A program made the position numbers and the translations under genes. This document shows, piece after piece, positions 60,104 to 64,000 of a stretch of DNA of 64,000 bases. Within the stretch, counting starts at the first letter, position 1; each line of letters opens with the position of its first letter. The notes below the pieces were generated by a model. That model was given only the letters and a program-made list of their open reading frames with translations. It was not told the DNA's origin and made no database searches. Source of the stretch: Agroathelia rolfsii (lineage: Eukaryota; Basidiomycota; Agaricomycetes; Amylocorticiales; Amylocorticiaceae); the NCBI GenBank assembly GCA_018343915.1, contig JABRWF010000005.1, positions 2,949,001 through 3,013,000 of the forward strand. Direction: 5' to 3'.

Positions 60104-61656
60104 GATGACAATGATAGTGATGCAAATGTAAGAAAATACGTAGGGATTGATGAGATAATGTGCTTAGGAAGAGGTGATTAATGGATACAGTGGGTTCCCA
60201 AGAGAGGGTATAGGGGTGTGTGGGTATCGGCTTGCCAGAAGTCGTAAAGATGGATGCCTGAGGGCGACAGGGGTTGGGAACGAATGAAATAGATGATAAA
60301 AACAAGCAAGCAATGATTTAACGTTGCGAGCTCGTCTACCGATTGCGGATCGTCCTAGGGATGAGTGGTGGGGTCGGGTTTAGGAGCTGTGGTGGGTGAA
60401 GAGTACCGCAAGAACCAGTCAGCGATGCTTTATGGAAGACATTGCAACATCATGTTGACTTATATTGGGCATCTCGAGAAGCAGCAGAGCCCCCGTGGAG
60501 GCGTTATTGTCTTGAGCAGGTGCATATTCAGTAACACCACGATGGCCCAAGCTCGTGACTGAGGAGTAAATGCGGCTATGAGATATTCCTGCAGTGATTT
60601 TTGCATGTCTTTTTTGTTGAGAGGCGCCCTGCTGCTTATTGTCTTTGTACGATTGCGTACTTGGCCAGTGCGGCCGGAATCGAGTTGACGTTCTCATATG
60701 AACGCACAGAACAATTAGGACCAGGCAAGGAGTGATCCGAGCGGGTCTGTCCTCTGCTGCAAATGGCCATCATGACTTCCATTAATAGTAATTGTACATT
60801 GCATTCGATAGTCGCTCCATTCTTGCGTAAGCGGTCGCGCTACCAGTGCCAGAGAATGCAGATAACATAATTGCTATGAGGGATGTGAGGGAGGATGGTA
60901 AGGCCTAGGGGCGTACGCGAAGGAAGGCCCGGGGATGAGAGTCCAGTCATAGTGCCTGGCTTTTTGTGTTGACTGCATGTTCCTTGCTTCTCTCCACCAT
61001 GGTGACAATAATGTACAATTTCTTGCTTATTGTAAGTAAGTTGCAGACATCGCAACCTATATTGAGCGCATTTCTTTCTTGCGCTGATATCCGGACAAAC
61101 TATTCATCGGATTTTACTTCGAGTTCGCGTCCGAGTCGAAGACCATTTTCTTTAATCATGGCATGCATAGACTTCGACCAAGATATAAAGTTTATCAAAA
61201 TTCATTGTCTGGAATCAGTTAATGCCCTCAAGACACTGCGGCGTCCAAGGACCCATACCGTCGATCTTGTCGGTAGCCTTGCATTAATTTATGTAATTAG
61301 ATCACCACGATATTGCAAGATAACCTTGCAAAAAAACTAGTTGACGAAAATAAGTGTTCATTTAGTTTATTGTCACTAATCTAATCAAGCAGGCTTCCTT
61401 AGGCCTTACCTAACACACTGGACACAATAAGGGGTAGATGATTGCCCTTGAATTGAATAGTCAAAGCGATAAATATATGCAATTACTACCACAGACAGAG
61501 GCAAACAGCAATACAAGCAAGGTACGTCCGCAAGCAGATATTACATCAGGGTATAGTAGCCGTCGCAACATTGAATAGAAGAGAAACGAGTAGTGTACAT
61601 TATTTAGAGATGAGTCAGACCGAGAAGAGAGGGAGAGACAAGTTGCATTCACAGCA
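60104..61656. other. Intergenic region
   Basis: It contains the presumed promoter of the 84-residue gene at the left and the 3' flank of the Zn2Cys6 gene at the right. Frames at 60365-60562 and 60966-61340 have no support. Confidence 0.45.
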
Positions 61657-63290
61657 TCAAGTTGGCGCAATGACATCGGAACCCTTCACGTCATCTGTGG
61701 GACCAAGAACGTCGGGAGGCGGGACTTCAGTTGGGGCACCGTCGATACTTGGATCGATGACAGGATAATAGCCCCCTGGCCCAGGAGGGGGGAACGGTAG
61801 CATGGGCTGGTCGGATCCAGGTCCGGGTAAACCGAACGGAGGAGGCAGAGTGCCTTGTGGAATGCCGAAAGGAGGGTGATGGGTGTAATAAGAGAATGTA
61901 TAGCCTGCGGGGAAGGGAATAAGATGTGGAGGAGGGATCATGTGTGGAGGAATCGCAGAGGCTGATGGCTGGGCTTCTGCTTTTGGTTCTTCCATGACTG
62001 GAAGTAGAATGTAAGATAACAGACCCCTGACAAGAATGATTTCATGGAAACATACTAATATGGGGCGGAGGAACCAGTTCTGGCGCTCGACGGTGGGTGC
62101 ATTGCGTTTCCATGCCCTTTTCGGCACAAGCCTGGCACGCACGATCTGTACACGCAACGCCTTTCCGCTGGCACGATGCACACGGCCTACAAGAAATTAG
62201 ATTAAACGTAATCAAAAAGGCTGTTGAGTCAATCTAACCTAGAACCATCACATCTGATCTTGTCGCGCCTTTGAGTCAAGGTTAGCATTCTATCGTGACA
62301 TCACGTCTATCAAACAAACCTGCAGTTCGTACAAGCCTTTTTTGTGAAAAAGAAGAAAGGAAAAGAAAAGGGAAACGATTAGCTATAGTGCAACAAAGCT
62401 GAAGAAAAAAAAAACATACCGCCTTCACCCTTGTACCATGGCCACGCCCTTTGCGAGCTAGATTGACGCACTCAATATCTTGTTGAAGGCAGAAACTACA
62501 TGGTCGAGCATCTTCGCATCTCTTATTGCCCTTCCGACAGGCTTCACAACGGAGCTTGACTTGCTTCGGACCGCGACCAACATGAATGCATTCTTCGCCT
62601 CTGGAAACGCAGCGAGAACATGGCCTTAAATCCTCACACTACATTAATAATTAGCAAGAGCTCCAAGCAAGTATGATAATTGATATATTTGCCTTTTTGT
62701 TATCCCGACGACAGCTCTGACAGGCTAACTTTGCACGTTCCGTACTCCTGGTAGGGTTTACCCTGTGCATGATGGTTTTGGGTGGTGGCGGCAATACACT
62801 ATGTTGGGGATTCAGGGACATTTGCGTTACCGCTCCGTCAACACACTCGATCTGTTGCTCCGTGCATCGAAGACATGGCTTGCCACCGTCACAGCGTGCT
62901 CGAACACGCCTGCACGGCTCACATCCATCTACGCATTGATCTGCAGAAAGCCCCTTTTTGCTGCATCCATTGCAGGGTCTTTATTTTGGTATAAGTAATA
63001 TATTTAACCCTAAGTTCGGGAAGTTGCATCCATCTCACCTTGCACCATCACATTTGGTTTTATCACGTCTAAGACAAGATTGTCAATAGCAGCTCGAGGA
63101 AAGAGGTCAACCAGGAAGGAGTGAGAAAAATTACCTGCAACTGGCACATGCCTGGTGCTACTTGTCAGCCAATCCGAAGGGAAAACGCACTGATCTTGCA
63201 TACACATACCTTCAAGGTCCTCCGGAGCACGGTGTGAAGTCCAGCAGAGGATGCCTGGTCGGAAACCGGGAATTGAGGCTCAGAATCCAT
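61657..63290 (-). CDS. Protein with five tandem Zn2Cys6-type zinc clusters
   Basis: Nine exons on the minus strand give 383 residues: 63210-63290, 63135-63151, 63039-63068, 62693-62978, 62420-62638, 62320-62336, 62239-62268, 62056-62186 and 61657-61997. All phases agree. Five C-x2-C-x6-C-x5-C-x2-C-x6..9-C units follow one another: residues 29-58 (CASCRRDKTKC...), 62-88 (CEPCRRVRARC...), 129-155 (CQSCRRDNKKC...), 169-195 (CEACRKGNKRC...) and 213-239 (CTNCRRDKIRC...). A partial CQAC...C follows at 244-256. Each resembles the DNA-binding GAL4-type cluster, which normally occurs once per protein. The C-terminal 110 residues are Pro-rich (PPPHLIPFPAGY; FGLPGPGSDQPMLPFPPPG). There is no fungal_trans domain. 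The intron at 62639-62692 has a GC donor. Role inferred: DNA or nucleic-acid binding. Confidence 0.8.
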
Positions 63291-63480
63291 TCGTCGATGG
63301 TGGTTCGGGATTCGGATTTGACGCGGTCACTACTTCCGCCGCCTGCCGTCAGACGCGGAGTTTCAACTGCACAAAGTGATGTCATACTTGTAATGTCATG
63401 CTTGTCATTACTTCCGAGTCGGTTCAGTTGCTGCCACTTTACTTGTTGGCTGAGTTGCTCTTTATTACAGTCACTTCACT
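63291..63480. promoter_or_regulatory. Bidirectional promoter, Zn2Cys6 gene / NAD(P)H-hydrate dehydratase
   Basis: 190 bp separate the two divergent ATGs. A TGATGTCA, similar to an ATF/CREB or bZIP half-palindrome, lies at 63377-63384, followed by AATGTCATG. No TATA box was seen. Confidence 0.5.
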
Positions 63481-64000
63481 ATGCCTGTCCCTCGTCATAT
63501 AATCGAGCAAATAAAACAAATTATTCCGCCCTTGAATGGAACTCTGCATAAGGGACAATCCGGTAAGTGTTTGATTCAACTATTCTTACATCTGTCCTGA
63601 CTTGAATCGTCACTGGTTAGGACGAGTTGGTGTATTGGGCGGTGCGAGGGAGTATGCACTTTCGCCAGGTACAAATGAATGGAACAATGACTAAAACACG
63701 TCGCAGCTACTCCGGCGCACCGTACTTTGCTGCCATATCCGCACTTCGGCTCGTATGTCGTTGAGCCAAATACTCCTGGTATATTATCTAAGCATTTACT
63801 AGGGCGCAGATCTTTCCCATGTGATATGCTCTCCAACTGCCGCTGGATCAATAAAATCTTACTCCCCAGACCTTATTGTACATCCCATTTTGGAGGAGGG
63901 AGCGTGAGTCGATGCTCAAGAAATCTTCATCAAAGTTAGAAACCTCATATCTCCTCTAGCGATGCCAGCAAGGTTAAAGATGATCTTTCATCCCTACTAT
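63481..64000 (+). CDS. ATP-dependent (S)-NAD(P)H-hydrate dehydratase, partial (runs off the window)
   Basis: It repairs NAD(P)H damaged by hydration, in partnership with an epimerase. ATG 63481-63483. Through short introns the product reads [71 protein letters not shown] and [15 protein letters not shown]. The [30 protein letters not shown] pattern is the N-terminus of the YjeF-C/carbohydrate-kinase-like family (Nnrd/NAXD). The catalytic C-terminal half is beyond the window. It is divergent from the Zn2Cys6 gene, sharing a 190-bp promoter. Confidence 0.88.

Overview
The window looks like nuclear DNA of a filamentous basidiomycete, most likely an Agaricomycete. Almost every gene is split by short introns (about 45-65 nt, GT...CTNAC...AG). 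Genes lie on both strands with short intergenic gaps, and several families are typical of mushroom-forming fungi: BTB proteins of the agaricomycete type, expanded BCS1-like AAA ATPases, and very intron-rich MFS transporters. I cannot name the species. All functional calls come from reading motifs by eye; no database search was run.

Left part (1-20 kb): two neighbouring RING/coiled-coil genes on the minus strand; a pericentrin/Pcp1-type spindle-pole-body scaffold with a C-terminal PACT domain, divergent from the second RING gene; mitochondrial cardiolipin synthase; an acidic orphan protein; HMG-CoA synthase (sterol/isoprenoid pathway); a 57-residue secreted peptide precursor ending in a CRYGC motif; and phosphoglucomutase.

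Middle part (20-43 kb): two tandem BCS1-like AAA ATPase paralogues about 4 kb apart; dolichyldiphosphatase (CAX4 type); a Ser-rich disordered protein; pantothenate synthase; a frameshifted BTB-domain remnant; and a VPS9-CUE Rab5 exchange factor.

Right part (43-64 kb): two tandem MFS transporters of the Dal5/Tna1 (anion:cation symporter) type that share blocks of near-identity and a conserved promoter inverted repeat; a gene-poor stretch of almost 5 kb; a Reg1-type (DUF1752) protein phosphatase 1 regulatory subunit; a small hypothetical gene; a protein with five consecutive Zn2Cys6-type clusters; and, running off the right edge, an ATP-dependent NAD(P)H-hydrate dehydratase.

Most of the genes are unrelated housekeeping functions and do not form an obvious pathway cluster. 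The items most worth a second look are the five-cluster Zn2Cys6 protein (61.7-63.3 kb), the CRYGC peptide precursor (16.4 kb), and the MFS pair with its patchwork identity, 10-nt micro-exons and shared CTCGGG-N10-CCCGAG promoter element.
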